Positions 1 through 9,042 of a stretch of 64,000 nucleotides of DNA are shown here, piece after piece; position 1 is the first letter of the stretch, and each line of letters opens with the position of its first letter. The notes beneath the pieces were generated by a model. It did not search any database and was not told where the DNA came from. It saw nothing but the letters and a program-made list of their open reading frames with translations. This stretch comes from Synechococcus sp. CS-1330. Its GTDB lineage: Bacteria; Cyanobacteriota; Cyanobacteriia; PCC-6307; Cyanobiaceae. Position numbers and translations under genes: made by a program. Location: positions 62,001 through 126,000 of the forward strand of contig JAHLYR010000007.1 in NCBI GenBank assembly GCA_025128025.1, read 5' to 3'.

Positions 1-722
1 TGCAGCTGGAGTTGGCTTAGGTCTTCCGTTTCCACCGGCCGAAAGGTGCCCAGGCCCACGTGCAGTGTGGTGGTGACCAGCTCCACACCTCGAGCGCGGA
101 TCGCCGCCAGCAGTTCGTCGCTGAGGTGAAGCCCCGCCGTTGGGGCAGCAACAGCTCCCGGCCGGGAGGCGTAGCGGGTCTGATAGCGCTCGTTGTCGCT
201 GGCGTCGTGCTCGTGGATATAGGGCGGCAGGGGAATGGCGCCGTACTGCACCAGCAGCGGCTCGAGGGCGGCCGCATCGGCGCAGCCGATCGGAAACTGC
301 AGGATGCGGCCGCCCGTGGCGGGGTCACTGCCCAGCACCTGCAACGGCAGCGGCGGCTGGCCCTCGGCCACCACCTCGAGCCAGTCACCAGGCTTGAGCT
401 TCTTGGCGGGTTTAGCCAGGCAAAGCCACTGGCCCGGCCCGCCATGCCAAGGCTCGAGCACCAGCAGCTCCACCGCCCCGCCACTGGGCCGGCGCGCCTC
501 CAACCGGGCCCGAAGCACCCGGGTGTTGTTTACGACCAGTAGGTCGCCGGGGCGCAGCTCCTGCTGCAGGTCCCAGACACTCAAATGACGAGCCTGGGGC
601 TCCACCACCAGCAGCCGCGCCGCATGGCGCGGCTCCACGGGACGCTGGGCAATGCGCTCCTCTGGCAAATGGAAGTCGTAGCTGGAGAGCCGTAGATCGA
701 GCTGCTCGGGAGCGCCACCCAT
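1..722 (-). CDS. queA: tRNA preQ1(34) S-adenosylmethionine ribosyltransferase-isomerase QueA (3' end outside window)
   Basis: QueA transfers and isomerises the ribose of SAM onto preQ1 in tRNA, giving epoxyqueuosine at the wobble base. The frame read leftward from ATG at 722 gives about 240 residues without a stop before the window edge. The N-terminal part has the family pattern: [18 protein letters not shown], then a [14 protein letters not shown] stretch, and near the edge the [13 protein letters not shown] and [10 protein letters not shown] segments. The usual family length is about 350-370 residues, so roughly a third is missing. It starts 7 bases after the E2 gene stop and is probably cotranscribed with it. 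A queuosine-precursor transporter gene lies elsewhere in the window (34768-35496). Confidence 0.93.
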   Translation of the reverse strand, partial: MGGAPEQLDLRLSSYDFHLPEERIAQRPVEPRHAARLLVVEPQARHLSVWDLQQELRPGDLLVVNNTRVLRARLEARRPSGGAVELLVLEPWHGGPGQWLCLAKPAKKLKPGDWLEVVAEGQPPLPLQVLGSDPATGGRILQFPIGCADAAALEPLLVQYGAIPLPPYIHEHDASDNERYQTRYASRPGAVAAPTAGLHLSDELLAAIRARGVELVTTTLHVGLGTFRPVETEDLSQLQL

Positions 723-729
723 GGCCGCC

Positions 730-2082
730 TTAAAAAGCGAGGCTTTCGGGATTGGTCTCGATCAGCTGAGCTAAATCCTTGAGGAAGGCGGCGGCTTGGG
801 CGCCGTAAATGGTGCGATGGTCGCAGGTGAGATTCACCTGCATTTGATTGGCCACCCGAATCGAGCCATCTTTGCCTGCCACCACTGCGGGCCGGGAGGC
901 GGCCACCGCCAGGATGGCGCCGGTGCCTGGGGGCAGGATTGCATCGAAGCGATCCACACCAAACATGCCCAGGTTGGAGAGGGTGAAGGTGCCGGTGCTG
1001 TATTCCTCGGGTTGGAGCTGCTTGCTGCGGGCCCGCGCCACCAGGTCGGCCCAGTTGCGGGCCATGGCGTAGATGTCGGTCTTATCGGCGTTGGCAAGCA
1101 CCGGGGTGATCAGACCGCCGTCCTCCATAGCTACGGCTACGGCCACATTCACTGAGGCGGGGAATGCCATGGCGCTGCCATCGGCGCTGGTGGCGGCGTT
1201 TACCTGGGGATGGCGCGCCAACACCACGCCCACGGCCTTGGCCAGCAGGGCAGTCATCGTGACTCCCTTGGGCTTCACCTGCTTGTAAAAGGCGTCGAGC
1301 TTGGTGGTGGTGATTGTGTAGCCCACCCGGAAACAGGGCACCGCCAGGCTGGCGACCATGTTGCGGTTGACCGCGTTTTGCAGCGTGTTGAAGCCCACGC
1401 TCTCGCCGGGCCGGCCGAAGGCATCGCCGGCGGGAGCTGGGGCAGGCGCGGCTGCACCATTGCCAGAGGCAGGTGCGGAGGCGGGGCCTGAACCCTCGGC
1501 AACCCGCGGCACCGTGATCGGCTGACCGGTGGCAGCCATCACGTCTTCCGCCTGGATGCGGCCGTGGGGACCGCTGCCGCGCAGGGCACCCAGATCGACA
1601 CCCAACTGGGAGGCAAGCTTCTTGGCCCGCGGCGAGGCCACCACCCGGCCACTGGCCGTCGACGCGGGAGCCACCACCGGAGCCGCCACGGCAATAACCG
1701 GAGCAGGTGGTGGGGTTACGGGTGCTGCGGGAGCGGGAGTTGGGGTGGCGGCCGCAGGCGCTGGGGCTGGTGCAGCAGCTGGGGCAGGGGCGACAGCAGG
1801 TGCAGCTGGGGCCTTGGCTGCCACCTCGGCAATCTCAGCCTCGGTTTCAACGATCAGACCAATTGTTTCGCCCACCGGCGCCGTGCCACCTGCTGGCATC
1901 AACACAGCCGCCAGGTAGCCCTCGTTGAAAGACTCCACATCCATATCGGCCTTATCCGACTCGACGACCAGCACGGACTCTCCGCGCTCAACCTTGTCGC
2001 CTGGCTGCTTGAGCCACTCCACGATCTTGCCCTCCGTCATGGTGGAGGAGAGGGCCGGCATGAAGATTTCGTGGGTGGCCAA
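730..2082 (-). CDS. pdhC: Dihydrolipoamide acetyltransferase, E2 of pyruvate dehydrogenase
   Basis: This is the core acyltransferase of the pyruvate dehydrogenase complex, passing acetyl groups from lipoate to CoA. The 450 residues show an N-terminal lipoyl domain with the lipoylated lysine near residue 44 (ESDKADMD), a long Ala/Pro linker (about 88-145), a peripheral-subunit-binding domain (about 148-183, [12 protein letters not shown]), a second Ala/Pro linker and the catalytic domain ending in [18 protein letters not shown] with the catalytic His near 422. The position that is Asp in enterobacterial E2 (DHRxxDG) is Tyr here; from memory this matches plastid-type E2. The start is TTG at 2082, chosen because [19 protein letters not shown] matches the family N-terminus. 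It lies between the YlqD-like gene and queA on the same strand. Confidence 0.95.
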   Translation of the reverse strand: MATHEIFMPALSSTMTEGKIVEWLKQPGDKVERGESVLVVESDKADMDVESFNEGYLAAVLMPAGGTAPVGETIGLIVETEAEIAEVAAKAPAAPAVAPAPAAAPAPAPAAATPTPAPAAPVTPPPAPVIAVAAPVVAPASTASGRVVASPRAKKLASQLGVDLGALRGSGPHGRIQAEDVMAATGQPITVPRVAEGSGPASAPASGNGAAAPAPAPAGDAFGRPGESVGFNTLQNAVNRNMVASLAVPCFRVGYTITTTKLDAFYKQVKPKGVTMTALLAKAVGVVLARHPQVNAATSADGSAMAFPASVNVAVAVAMEDGGLITPVLANADKTDIYAMARNWADLVARARSKQLQPEEYSTGTFTLSNLGMFGVDRFDAILPPGTGAILAVAASRPAVVAGKDGSIRVANQMQVNLTCDHRTIYGAQAAAFLKDLAQLIETNPESLAF

Positions 2083-2133
2083 CGGAGGTCTGCCGTGTAA
2101 TGGGCTGATTTTACGCGGCTCCCGCCAGGGGGA

Positions 2134-2574
2134 TCAGCCGGCTTCGATGGCCTCGATCACGCCATCGCGCACCAGCACAGCCGCCTGCAGCTTTTCAACC
2201 AGGTTGTCGCCCACCTGCACATCGCAGACGCTCTCGATCTGGCCTTGCTCCACGATCTGCTCCATCTCCAGTTCGCGTACCTGGCGCTGCTGCTCCAGCA
2301 TCTGGCGCTTCTGCTCCTCCAGCTCGGCGCGCTTTGCCGCCACCTGCTGCTGCACTGAAGCCACCTGCTCCTGCACCCGGGGGTCGAGGGGGTTGGCGCT
2401 CTGGCGACGGATCTCGTCTACCAGCTGCTGACCCTCCTGCTCTAGCTGGGAAAGCTGGGCATCGACATTGGCGATGGCATTGCTTAGCTCACGCTCGGCG
2501 TCCTCCTTCCAGCGGGGAGTAACAACGGCACGCACGGTGATGGTGCGTTTGATCGTGAGGGAGCCGTCAGCCAT
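2134..2574 (-). CDS. YlqD-like coiled-coil protein
   Basis: A 146-residue soluble protein resembling the YlqD family, whose function is not established. The N-terminus (SLTIKRTITVRAVVTPRWK) looks like a short beta unit. It is followed by a Gln/Glu-rich heptad-like stretch of about 80 residues (roughly 25-108) expected to form a coiled coil, and a C-terminal VCDVQVGDNLVEKLQAAVLVRDGVI segment. ATG at 2574 is the only convincing start. It lies 51 bases upstream of the E2 gene on the same strand, downstream of the acyl-ACP synthetase gene. Confidence 0.8.
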   Translation of the reverse strand: MADGSLTIKRTITVRAVVTPRWKEDAERELSNAIANVDAQLSQLEQEGQQLVDEIRRQSANPLDPRVQEQVASVQQQVAAKRAELEEQKRQMLEQQRQVRELEMEQIVEQGQIESVCDVQVGDNLVEKLQAAVLVRDGVIEAIEAG

Positions 2575-2655
2575 GGGGGGAGCAAAGCAGCGCCCAGGCT
2601 GTCAGCAGGGCGCACCGGGGTCAACCGCCGGTTCGCCGCACCGCACCTACAAGGC

Positions 2656-4608
2656 TCAGCGAGGTGCGTAGATCGCCTCAATCGCCGCAGCGTCACGGGC
2701 CGTAATCCGGTCGCGGCGCTGCTTGAGGGTCTGGGTGAGCAGACCGTTGTCGAGGGTGAATGGCTCCACCAAAGCCACACCGCAGAGCCGTTCGTCGGGG
2801 CGGGAGCCGGGGCGCGCCGCCAGCAGCCGGTTGCACTCCCGCGTCAGAGCCCGCAACAGGGCCAGGTCGCTTGAGTCCGCCGCCGCCTTGGGCACCACCA
2901 GGGCGCCGAGCTGCTTGCGGTCCTGGCCCACCAACAGCACCTGCTCGATCAAGGGGCTGGCCACCAGGGTCTCCTCGAGGGGGCCGGGCTCGATGTTCTC
3001 GCCGCTGCTGAGCACGATCGTGTCCTTGGCCCGGCCGGTGAGCACCAGGGAGCCATCGGGCAGCAGGTGGCCCAGATCGCCGGTGTCAAACCAGCCTTCG
3101 CCATCCAGCACCGCCGCGCTGGCCTCCGGCTTGCCCCAGTAGCCCTCCATCACCTGGGGGCCGCGGGCCAGCACCCGGCCGCGCTGACCCAGGGCCAGCA
3201 GCTCGCCCGATTCGGGATCAACGATCCGCAGGCTGGTGCCCGCCAAGGGCTGGCCGGCGCTGCCGCGGCGGTTGGCCCAACGGCGCCGGCAGGTGAGCAC
3301 GGGACTCGTTTCGGTGAGGCCGTAGCCCACCAGCAGCTCGATGCCGATGGCTTCGAAGAAGCCATCCACGTGCATGGCCAGGGCGCCGCCACCGCTGATC
3401 GCCGTGCGCAGCCAGCCGCCCACCAGCTGCTGGCGCAGCTTCGGCCAGAGCAAGGCCGCCGCCAGCCGGTGCAGAGGCCAGCGCAGCAGGGCCAGGCCGG
3501 CCGCCCCTAACCGAGACAACACGCCTTCAGGGCGCAGGGTGAGATCGAGGGCCTGGCGGCGGCAGCGACCAAAAGCGCGGCTGTTGGCCAGGGCCGCGCC
3601 CAGTAGCCGCTGGCGCGAGGCCGGCATGGCCGCCAGGGCGTCGTCAAAGCCAGAGAGCAAGGCCTCCCACAGGCGCGGCACGCTGATCAAGTAGTGGGGC
3701 TTTACCCGCTGCAGGTCGGCGCGCAGCTGCTTGAGGGTTGTGTAGGTCTGGCGGCAGCCGCAGGCCAGCAGGAAATACTCAGCGCTGCGCTCATAGGAGT
3801 GCCAGATCGGCAGCACGCTCACCACCCGGTCACCCGGCTTGGGTGCCACGGCCACCCCCAGGTGGCGTAGCTGATGCAGCAGGTTGGCGTGGCTCAGGGG
3901 CACGCCCTTGGGCTGCCCCGTGGTGCCAGAGGTGTACAAAATCGTGGCGAGGCGGGCCCCATCAGCCGGTGGTGGCGGGGCCGGCGTGCCGCAGGCCAAC
4001 GCCGGCATGCCGCGCTCGAGCAGTTCGCCCCAACTGAAACAGGGCCCTGGCGCCGCCCCAGAATCCCTATCCCCCTCCAACAGCACCACAAAGCGCAAGC
4101 GCGCCCTTGCTTCAGGGGAGAGATTCAGCTTGGCCAGCAGGGCGGCCGACTCCACCACCAGGCCGCAAGCGCCGGAATCTTCAAGGATGTAGCGCAGCTC
4201 CTCCACAGGAGCGGCGCTGCCCCGCACCGCATCAGCGGCTCCGGCCCGCATCAGCCCCTGGTCGGCCTGCAGCCAGCGGGGGCCGTTTTCAGCAAACAGG
4301 GCCACCACATCACCAGCGCCCACGCCCAGGCCGGCAAAGGCCGCCGCGGCCTGCTCAATGCGCTGGTGCAGCTGGCGGTAGCTGAGTTGCTCGGGCGTGG
4401 CCGCATGGGGAGCCTCCAGGGCCAGGGCATCGCCGTGGCGCGCCGAGAGCACGGGCCAGAGCTGCTCCAGGCCCGTGAGGCCGCTCCAGTCGGCGCGCTG
4501 GGCCAGGGCCTGGCGATCGCGGCGACTGCCGCTCCAATGGATTTCAGCGGGGGAGGCGACGCGGGCCACGGCGGTGGAAGCGGTAGGGCTTGCCAGCAGT
4601 GTTAACAC
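2656..4608 (-). CDS. aas: Long-chain acyl-ACP/acyl-CoA synthetase (AMP-binding family)
   Basis: The enzyme activates free fatty acids as acyl-adenylates and transfers them to ACP (the usual role in cyanobacteria, fatty-acid recycling) or to CoA. The AMP-binding signature LYTSGTTGQPKGVPLSHANL begins near residue 224 and VGYGLTETSP follows near 426. The C-terminal GWFDTGDLGHLLPDGSLVLTG and TIVLSSGENIEP motifs of ANL-superfamily enzymes are intact. Length (650 residues from GTG at 4608) is normal for cyanobacterial Aas. ACP versus CoA preference cannot be told from sequence alone. It lies between the permease/binding-protein fusion and the YlqD-like gene, all on the minus strand. Confidence 0.88.
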   Translation of the reverse strand: MLTLLASPTASTAVARVASPAEIHWSGSRRDRQALAQRADWSGLTGLEQLWPVLSARHGDALALEAPHAATPEQLSYRQLHQRIEQAAAAFAGLGVGAGDVVALFAENGPRWLQADQGLMRAGAADAVRGSAAPVEELRYILEDSGACGLVVESAALLAKLNLSPEARARLRFVVLLEGDRDSGAAPGPCFSWGELLERGMPALACGTPAPPPPADGARLATILYTSGTTGQPKGVPLSHANLLHQLRHLGVAVAPKPGDRVVSVLPIWHSYERSAEYFLLACGCRQTYTTLKQLRADLQRVKPHYLISVPRLWEALLSGFDDALAAMPASRQRLLGAALANSRAFGRCRRQALDLTLRPEGVLSRLGAAGLALLRWPLHRLAAALLWPKLRQQLVGGWLRTAISGGGALAMHVDGFFEAIGIELLVGYGLTETSPVLTCRRRWANRRGSAGQPLAGTSLRIVDPESGELLALGQRGRVLARGPQVMEGYWGKPEASAAVLDGEGWFDTGDLGHLLPDGSLVLTGRAKDTIVLSSGENIEPGPLEETLVASPLIEQVLLVGQDRKQLGALVVPKAAADSSDLALLRALTRECNRLLAARPGSRPDERLCGVALVEPFTLDNGLLTQTLKQRRDRITARDAAAIEAIYAPR

Positions 4609-4653
4609 CCGGGACCGGCGGCCTTGGCCTAACGGCGCCAGGAAGGGGGCTGT

Positions 4654-6228
4654 TCAGTGATCCTGCCGCCAGCGGCGCACCACCAGTTCGGGGCTCTGGT
4701 GGTCCAGATCCACCGCGGCATTTAGCTGTTGCATGGTGACGGCCGAGAGGCGGCCGGCCAGGTTCTCCAGCACCGGCACCAGCTCCGGATGGCGCTCCAG
4801 GCTTGCGGCGTTGAACACGGGCACCGCGTCATAGGAGGGGAAGTAGTGGCGGTCGTCCAGAAGCACCTGCAGCTTCAGGGAGGGGATCAGGCCGCTGGTG
4901 CTATCTCCTGCAATCAGATCAACCCGGCCGTCGGCCAGGGCCCGGTAGGTGAGGCCCAGATCCATGGCCGTAGGCGGCGCGGCGAAACGCAGGCCATATC
5001 GGCTCGCCAGCCCCGGGTAGCCATCGCCCCGGTTGAGAAACTCGTAGCCGAATGCGGCCCGCCATCGACGTGCGGGCTTCACCGCCTGGCTGATGGTCCG
5101 GAGCCCGAGTTGCTGCCCCTGGGCCCGGCGGATCAAAACCGCAAAGGTGTTCTCGAAGCCAAGCGAGGGGAACATCCTCAACCCGTAGCGCTCCGCGTAA
5201 AGCCGTCGAGCACGGCTCCAGAGGCTGGCCCGGTCGCTGGCGCCCGGGCCCGAGGGCTGCTTGAGGATCGCCGACCAGGCCGTGCCTGTGTATTCGACGT
5301 AGCCATCGACCCGGCCCTGGCGCACGGCCTCATGGCAGAGAAAGGTGCTGCCGAGGCTGAATTCACGCCGCACCTGCAGCGAAGTGTGTTCTTCAATTTC
5401 CTGGGCCAGCAGCTCACCGAGTAACTGCTGTTCGGTAAAACCCTTGGCCCCAATCACCACCGAGCCAGCAGGGCCTGGAGGGGCCAGCTGATGCCAGCCG
5501 AGGGCGATCGCAAGCAGGGCCGCGCCGGCCAGGGCCGTCGCCAGGGCCCACCGCCGCCGGAGCCACTCCCGGAACCACTGCCATAGCCGTGACCTTTGGA
5601 GGAGCTGCCGCGACCCCTGGGTCAGGTGTGTCTCGAGGGCACCCAGGCAGGCATCGGCAGCCAGGGCAATGGCCGCCGCCGGCAGGGCCCCGGCCAGCAG
5701 CAGGGTGTTGTTCACCGTGGCGATGCCCCGGAAGATGAATACCCCCAAACCACCGGCACCAATCGCCGCGCCGATCGTGGCCACCCCCACGGAGATCACG
5801 GCAGCCACCCGCAGGCCCGCCATCAGGCTGGGCAGGGCCAGCGGCAGCTCCACGTAGCGCAGCACCTGGCCGCCACTGAGCCCCAGGGCCTGCCCGGCCT
5901 GCTTCAGCCCGGGCGGAACCTGTTGGAGCCCGGTGAGCAGTCCGCGCAGCAGGGGCAGCAAGGCGTAGAGGGTGAGGGCCACCACCGCCGGCGTGGAACC
6001 AATGCCACCGAGCAGGGGCACGGTGAGCAGCAAGCCGAAGATCGCCAGGCTGGGGATCGTCTGCACGGCATTGGCCAGCCCCAGCACCAGGCGGCGCCAG
6101 CGGGGGTGCGCCTGAATCGCCAGCCCCAGGGGCAGGGCGATCAGCAGGGCCAGCGCCACACTGGAAACAACCAGAACGAGATGTTCGCCGCTGCGGAAAA
6201 TAATTTCCCTGGCCAGCTCAGCAGTCAC
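4654..6228 (-). CDS. Osmoprotectant (betaine/choline)-type ABC transporter, fused permease and substrate-binding protein
   Basis: One chain of about 524 residues combines an ABC permease with a periplasmic binding domain of the OpuB/OpuC/YehZ type. The N-terminal part (about 15-205) has hydrophobic segments and an EAA-type loop ([20 protein letters not shown]). A further membrane segment near 225-245 leads to the binding domain, recognisable by [40 protein letters not shown] and [13 protein letters not shown]. The GTG at 6228 is chosen because it overlaps the lipB stop in a GTGA junction; the frame stays open upstream inside lipB, but those residues are unlikely to be used. No ATPase gene is next to it. 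The substrate (glycine betaine, choline or proline) is inferred only from the family. Confidence 0.88.
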   Translation of the reverse strand: MTAELAREIIFRSGEHLVLVVSSVALALLIALPLGLAIQAHPRWRRLVLGLANAVQTIPSLAIFGLLLTVPLLGGIGSTPAVVALTLYALLPLLRGLLTGLQQVPPGLKQAGQALGLSGGQVLRYVELPLALPSLMAGLRVAAVISVGVATIGAAIGAGGLGVFIFRGIATVNNTLLLAGALPAAAIALAADACLGALETHLTQGSRQLLQRSRLWQWFREWLRRRWALATALAGAALLAIALGWHQLAPPGPAGSVVIGAKGFTEQQLLGELLAQEIEEHTSLQVRREFSLGSTFLCHEAVRQGRVDGYVEYTGTAWSAILKQPSGPGASDRASLWSRARRLYAERYGLRMFPSLGFENTFAVLIRRAQGQQLGLRTISQAVKPARRWRAAFGYEFLNRGDGYPGLASRYGLRFAAPPTAMDLGLTYRALADGRVDLIAGDSTSGLIPSLKLQVLLDDRHYFPSYDAVPVFNAASLERHPELVPVLENLAGRLSAVTMQQLNAAVDLDHQSPELVVRRWRQDH

Positions 6229-6908
6229 AGCTTCAACACCCCATCCTGTTGATTGGATGGCCGCAGCTCCAGGCCGAAACGGCTGGCAAAAGCCTCCAGC
6301 AATGGCCGGCGTAGCTGCTGGGCGTTGAACTGCGGTCGCCAATCCACCAGACGCCCCACGGGCCGATCACCGAGTCCGCAGGGCACCACCGCCGCAAAAC
6401 CGGTCAGGTCGCAATCCACATTCAGGGCCAGGCCGTGCTGGCTGATCCAGCGCCGCGCCCCAACGCCGATTGCCGCCAGCTTGCGGCCCTCCAGCCACAC
6501 CCCGGTGAGCCCATCGATCCGCTCGCCGTGGAGATCCAGGCCTGCCAGCAGGTCGATCACCACCTGCTCCAGCTGGCGCAGGTAGAGGTGCAGGTCAGCG
6601 CCGTGGCGCTGCAAATTGAGCACTGGGTAAAGCACCAGCTGGCCCGGGGCGTGGTGGGTCACCTCCCCGCCGCGGTCAATGCGATGCAGGGGCAGGGGCG
6701 GTGCGGCGGGATCGAAGCGCAGAAAGGCATCCGAAGCGCCGCGGCCCAGGGTGTAGCAGGGCTCATGCTCAAGCAGGAGCACGCTGTCAGGTCCCTCGGG
6801 ATAGTCCAGCAGCCGCTGCTGCAGCTGGCGCTGGACCGCCCAGGCCCGTTCAAACGGCACCGGAGCCGTCGCTTCAAAAAGGATTGCATCGAGGTTGGGA
6901 GTTATCAC
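6225..6908 (-). CDS. lipB: Octanoyl-[ACP]-protein octanoyltransferase LipB
   Basis: LipB moves octanoate from ACP to lipoyl domains, the first step of lipoate assembly needed by enzymes such as the E2 encoded at 730-2082. Diagnostic motifs are present: [18 protein letters not shown] (from about 79), the catalytic lysine near 143 (GRKLAAIGV) and the catalytic cysteine near 177 ([11 protein letters not shown]). Length is typical (227 residues). The start is GTG at 6908. The stop TGA overlaps the GTG of the downstream transporter gene. The divergent lrtA gene begins 51 bases beyond the start, so both promoters must lie in 6909-6959 or in coding sequence. Confidence 0.95.
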   Translation of the reverse strand: MITPNLDAILFEATAPVPFERAWAVQRQLQQRLLDYPEGPDSVLLLEHEPCYTLGRGASDAFLRFDPAAPPLPLHRIDRGGEVTHHAPGQLVLYPVLNLQRHGADLHLYLRQLEQVVIDLLAGLDLHGERIDGLTGVWLEGRKLAAIGVGARRWISQHGLALNVDCDLTGFAAVVPCGLGDRPVGRLVDWRPQFNAQQLRRPLLEAFASRFGLELRPSNQQDGVLKL

Positions 6909-6959
6909 AAGGCGTTCTTAGCGTTGGTGCACCAGAACACCGGAGGCGGTTGCCATCTG

Positions 6960-7550
6960 ATGAAACTGCTGATCCATGGCCGCAATCTTGACGTCACTCC
7001 CGCCATTCGGGAGTACACCGAAACCAAGCTGACCCGCGCCATTCACCACTTTGAGGGCCTCGTCAAAGAGGCCGACGTGCACCTTTCGGTGGCCCGCAAC
7101 CCCCGGGTGCCGCAGCAAACTGTCGAAGTCACGATGTTTGCCAATGGCACCGTGATCCGCGCCCAGGAGCGCAGCGACAACCTCTACGCCAGCATCGACC
7201 TGGTGGCCAGCAAGCTCAGCCGCCAGCTGCACCGCTACAAGGACCGCATCCAGGAGCAGGCCCAGGGCCCGGTGCACCGCTCCGCCCGCGACGAGGAAGC
7301 CGGCGCCGCCGCCAATCTGCCGCCCCCCGGCAGCACCTTGGTGGACGGCAAGGAGCCCGAACTGCCCAACCGGGGTGTGAGGCGCAAGTACTACGACATG
7401 CCCTCGATGAGCCTCGATGATGCCCTGCACCAGCTGGAGCTGATCGACCACGACTTCTACGTCTTCCGCGACGCCGAAAGTGGCCAGATCCAGGTCGTGT
7501 ACCACCGCAACCATGGCGGCTTCGGGGTAATCCAGGCCAAAGACGCGTGA
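6960..7550 (+). CDS. lrtA: Ribosome hibernation promoting factor, long form (LrtA/HPF)
   Basis: The protein dimerises and silences 70S ribosomes as 100S particles; in cyanobacteria the gene is known as the light-repressed transcript lrtA. The 196 residues comprise an N-terminal S30AE/HPF domain (1-100, MKLLIHGRNLDVTPAIREYT), a variable linker (about 100-138) and the C-terminal dimerisation domain (about 140-195, RRKYYDMPSMSLDDALHQLE). ATG at 6960 is chosen over the open frame upstream because it matches the family N-terminus and follows a GGAGG at 6942-6946. Its stop overlaps the GTG start of deoC. Confidence 0.95.
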   Translation: MKLLIHGRNLDVTPAIREYTETKLTRAIHHFEGLVKEADVHLSVARNPRVPQQTVEVTMFANGTVIRAQERSDNLYASIDLVASKLSRQLHRYKDRIQEQAQGPVHRSARDEEAGAAANLPPPGSTLVDGKEPELPNRGVRRKYYDMPSMSLDDALHQLELIDHDFYVFRDAESGQIQVVYHRNHGGFGVIQAKDA

Positions 7551-8215
7551 GCGCCGACCGGCCAGACCTAGCCCCCCTGATCGACCACGCCCTGCTGGAT
7601 CCCCACCACGGCAGCAGCGCCGTGCGCCAGTGCTGCGAGGAAGCCCGCCATTTCGGCTTTGCCGGGGTGTGCGTGGCCTCCCGCTGGGTGGCCACTGCCA
7701 GGGAGCAGCTGCCCCTCGAGGGCAAGGGCGCCAGCCCCCAGCTGATTGCCGTGGTGGGCTTCCCCTTCGGCGCCGTGCCGGCGGCGGTGAAGCTGGCCGA
7801 AGCGGTGGCAGCGGCTGAGGCCGGGGCCGACGAACTGGACGTGGTGCCCGATTTCGGCGCCCTGGCGGACCGCCAGAGCACGCCGATCCACGACGAACTC
7901 GCCGCCATCTGCGAGCTGGGCCTGCCGGTGAAAGTGATCCTGGAGGTGGGCAGGCTCGATCCCGACGCCCTGGCCCTGCTGGTGGAGATCAGCATCGATG
8001 CCGGCGCCCGCTTCCTTAAAAGCGGCAGCGGCTTCGGGCCAGCGGTAACGGTGGACCACATCGAACAGCTGCGCCAGCTGGCCCGCGGACGGGCAGCCAT
8101 CAAGGCCTCCGGTGGCATCGCCAACCTGGAGCAGGCCCTCGCCCTGGTGGAGGCTGGCGCCACCCGGCTCGGCACCAGCCGAGGCGTGGCCCTGGCCCAG
8201 GCGATGCGGGGCTGA
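7547..8215 (+). CDS. deoC: 2-deoxyribose-5-phosphate aldolase DeoC
   Basis: DeoC cleaves deoxyribose 5-phosphate to glyceraldehyde 3-phosphate and acetaldehyde in deoxynucleoside catabolism. The 222-residue protein keeps the Schiff-base lysine near 158 (ARFLKSGSGFG) and the second active-site lysine near 186 (AIKASGGI), plus VVGFPFGAV. The usual KTSTGF motif reads KSGSGF here, a mild variation. The GTG start at 7547 overlaps the lrtA stop (GTGA), and the recO start follows after 7 bases, so lrtA, deoC and recO look like one transcript. Confidence 0.94.
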   Translation: MSADRPDLAPLIDHALLDPHHGSSAVRQCCEEARHFGFAGVCVASRWVATAREQLPLEGKGASPQLIAVVGFPFGAVPAAVKLAEAVAAAEAGADELDVVPDFGALADRQSTPIHDELAAICELGLPVKVILEVGRLDPDALALLVEISIDAGARFLKSGSGFGPAVTVDHIEQLRQLARGRAAIKASGGIANLEQALALVEAGATRLGTSRGVALAQAMRG

Positions 8216-8222
8216 AGCAACC

Positions 8223-9017
8223 GTGCCGGAGCAAAGCCTCGAAGGGTTGGCGCTGAGCTGCCGGCCTCTGGGCGAAAACGACAGGCTGCTCACCCTGCTC
8301 AGCGACGAGGAGGGGGTGGTGCGGCTGGCCGTGCCGGGGGCGCGCAGACCCCGCAGCAGCCTGGCCGCCGCCGTGCCCCTGAGCCATCTACGCCTGCAGG
8401 TGGGCGGTCGGAGCGGCCTGAGGCGGGTGCGTCAACTGAAAGTGCTGCGCAGTTACAGCGGCCTGGCCCAGCAGCTGGAGGCCCTCGCCGCCGCCCAGGC
8501 CTTGATGGAGCTCTGTCTGGCCCTGGTGCCAAGCGACGCACCCTCCGCCGGCATCTTGGCCGACCTTCTGATGCAGCTGGGCCGCCTCGACGCCCTAGTT
8601 CGGGAGCGGGGCTGCGACCTAGAAGCCTTAGCAATCGCGGTGCAGGGCAGCGTCCACCTGCTGGCCCTCGGCGGCTACGCCTTACCCCTGGGCTGTTGCA
8701 GCCGCAGTGGTGAGCCCTTAGATCCGCCCGTGGGGGATTGGGATTGGCGCTGCAGCCTGGTGCCGAGCGAGGGGTTGGTGATCGGTGGCGTGCCGGGGGC
8801 GCGGGTGGTGCTCAATGCATCCGAACTGGCCCTGCTGCAACGGCTACTGCGGCCCAACCTGCCCCGCCGGCGCGATGGCGAACTGATGGGCCCCCTGCCG
8901 GTGTGGCTGCACCTGCTGGAGCTGGTGGAGCACTGGTGCCAGGAGCATCTCAGCCGCAAACCCAGGTCCTTCCGGCTGCTGCGCACCGGCTTGGCAGCCG
9001 TGGCTGAGCCATCATGA
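8223..9017 (+). CDS. recO: DNA repair protein RecO
   Basis: RecO helps load RecA on SSB-coated single-stranded DNA in the RecFOR pathway. The protein of about 264 residues begins with the OB-fold region typical of the family (LEGLALSCRPLGENDRLLTL, GVVRLAVPGARRPRSSL), followed by an all-helical domain (LAQQLEALAAAQALMELC). GTG at 8223 is chosen because it sits 7 bases after the deoC stop and yields the expected N-terminus; the frame is open further upstream inside deoC. The usual C-terminal zinc cysteines are partly represented by LGCCSRSGEPL. Confidence 0.9.
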   Translation: MPEQSLEGLALSCRPLGENDRLLTLLSDEEGVVRLAVPGARRPRSSLAAAVPLSHLRLQVGGRSGLRRVRQLKVLRSYSGLAQQLEALAAAQALMELCLALVPSDAPSAGILADLLMQLGRLDALVRERGCDLEALAIAVQGSVHLLALGGYALPLGCCSRSGEPLDPPVGDWDWRCSLVPSEGLVIGGVPGARVVLNASELALLQRLLRPNLPRRRDGELMGPLPVWLHLLELVEHWCQEHLSRKPRSFRLLRTGLAAVAEPS

Positions 9018-9042
9018 CAAGCCAGCAGCAATTCGAGCCAGT

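Noticed and set aside
1640-1830. Ala/Pro repeats in DNA, considered as a tandem repeat
   Set aside because: They encode the flexible linkers of the E2 protein, which are normally low-complexity.
6435-6959. In-frame upstream extension of lrtA
   Set aside because: The extension is antisense to lipB, and the family N-terminus starts at the ATG at 6960, preceded by GGAGG.
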